Positions 63,585-64,000 of a stretch of 64,000 nt of DNA are shown piece after piece. The notes under the pieces are model-generated. The model ran no database searches, was not told where the DNA came from, and saw only the letters and a list, made by a program, of their open reading frames with translations. Made by a program: the position numbers and the translations under genes. The DNA is taken from assembly GCA_016648135.1 (NCBI GenBank), contig JADDOH010004249.1, forward strand, positions 1-64,000. The letters are read 5' to 3'. Position 1 is the stretch's first letter, and each line of letters opens with the position of its first letter. The DNA is from Agrypnia vestita (Eukaryota; Arthropoda; Insecta; Trichoptera; Phryganeidae).

Positions 63585-64000
63585 AGCTTGTTTTAAAAAA
63601 GGCCACGGCAACACAAGAGAAAGTCTGAACGAGGCCTTGTGTCACCAGCATTGATGTTGCGTGCTGTGAGGGAAATGAAAAACTATGGCAAATCTATAAG
63701 ATCTGTAGCAAAGGATTTTGGTATAAATTATCGGACTTTAACAAGGTATTGTAAAAAAATTACAGCCGAAGAGATAAGAAACGAGACTGTATCAGTACCA
63801 ACGACAAGAATAGGCTACCAAAAGAATTGTCAGATTTTTACCGATAAACAGAAACAAGAACTGGAAAAATACATCCTTCAGGGCTCAAGTATTTATTTTG
63901 GATTGACTCCAAAAGTCATTCGAAAATTAGCTTTCGAACTCGCTATTTCGAATAACCTTAAAATTCCTTAAATAAAAGTCTTGGGAATCATACAAGCTAG
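63585..64000 (+). pseudogene. Pogo/Tigger-like transposase start, cut by window edge
   Basis: After an acceptor-like TTTGTTTCAG and an in-frame TAA at 63594, the frame reads KRPRQHKRKSERGLVSPALM, then LRAVREMKN..., GKSIRSVAKDFGINYRTLTR and YCKK. This is the psq-type helix-turn-helix that starts pogo/jerky-like transposases. The CENP-B region then begins: IFTDKQKQELEKYILQ, then YFGLTPKVIRKLAFELAISN and NLKIP, then a stop at 63969. The expected continuation (KSWESYKL) is readable in another frame, so a frameshift lies near 63968. Upstream at 63117-63170 GGGAGACCGGATATGGTTGT may mark the element's beginning. The rest lies outside the window. Confidence 0.75.

Overview
This window looks like AT-rich nuclear DNA from an insect. 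The evidence is a recognisable insect neuropeptide receptor gene split by GT-AG introns, a cecropia-type mariner, many non-LTR retrotransposon (LINE) remnants, and an interstitial block of the TTAGG telomere-type repeat, which argues against Diptera. The order cannot be fixed from sequence alone. There is no sign of a prokaryotic or organellar segment. Host coding sequence is sparse; most identifiable DNA is transposable elements (TEs) and tandem repeats.

Layout. About 0.3-1.2 kb: a repeat with matching inverted ends. 2.97-3.18 kb (+): a terminal exon of a cysteine-rich, possibly DUF4789-type protein, with copies of one repeat family in opposite orientations on either side. 4.3-4.8 kb: a GC-rich island. 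4.95-6.24 kb: a complete mariner with an intact transposase. 6.6-12 kb: GC-rich minisatellites and long inverted repeats, a LINE endonuclease scrap, a tRNA-like SINE, TTAGG-type repeats and a family of inverted units. 12.96-13.4 kb: two adjacent MITEs. 14.4-15.3 kb: palindromes. 15.3-18.6 kb: a decayed ISL2EU/Harbinger-type transposon with ~300-bp inverted ends. 18.7-19.15 kb: a hAT-type MITE with an 8-bp duplication. 19.4-22 kb: a mosaic of at least three LINE types on the minus strand. 24.4-26.8 kb: degenerate tandem repeats, including a ~75-bp-period satellite. 26.86-28.1 kb: two LINE 3' ends meeting head to head, one with a triplicated ~152-bp 3'UTR and a (TAA)n tail. 29.16-29.87 kb: an ATC-rich minisatellite.

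The main gene lies on the minus strand from 58.7 to 35.7 kb. It is a RYamide (NPY-like) receptor with five readable exons covering TM1 to the third intracellular loop. The exons join in frame, with introns of about 11.8 kb, 9.9 kb, 95 bp and 520 bp. The N-terminal exon and the TM6-TM7 exon(s) were not found. The two long introns are packed with TEs: an antisense CR1/Jockey-type LINE carrying many lesions, an RTE-like LINE, L2-like and other LINE tails, a pogo-like transposase scrap, a foldback MITE, two copies of an unnamed repeat, and a fragment that may be a chemoreceptor exon. Beyond 58.7 kb are a 1.05-kb element with near-perfect 69-bp inverted ends, another LINE tail, a 72-bp perfect hairpin, and at the right edge the start of a pogo/Tigger-like transposase.

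No convincing new multi-gene system is present. The most informative signals are the receptor gene structure, the intact mariner, a stem-loop shared by four LINE 3' ends, the 72-bp perfect hairpin, the 75-bp satellite and the in-frame LINE-LINE chimera. All identifications come from reading translations and repeats by eye; no database search was run.
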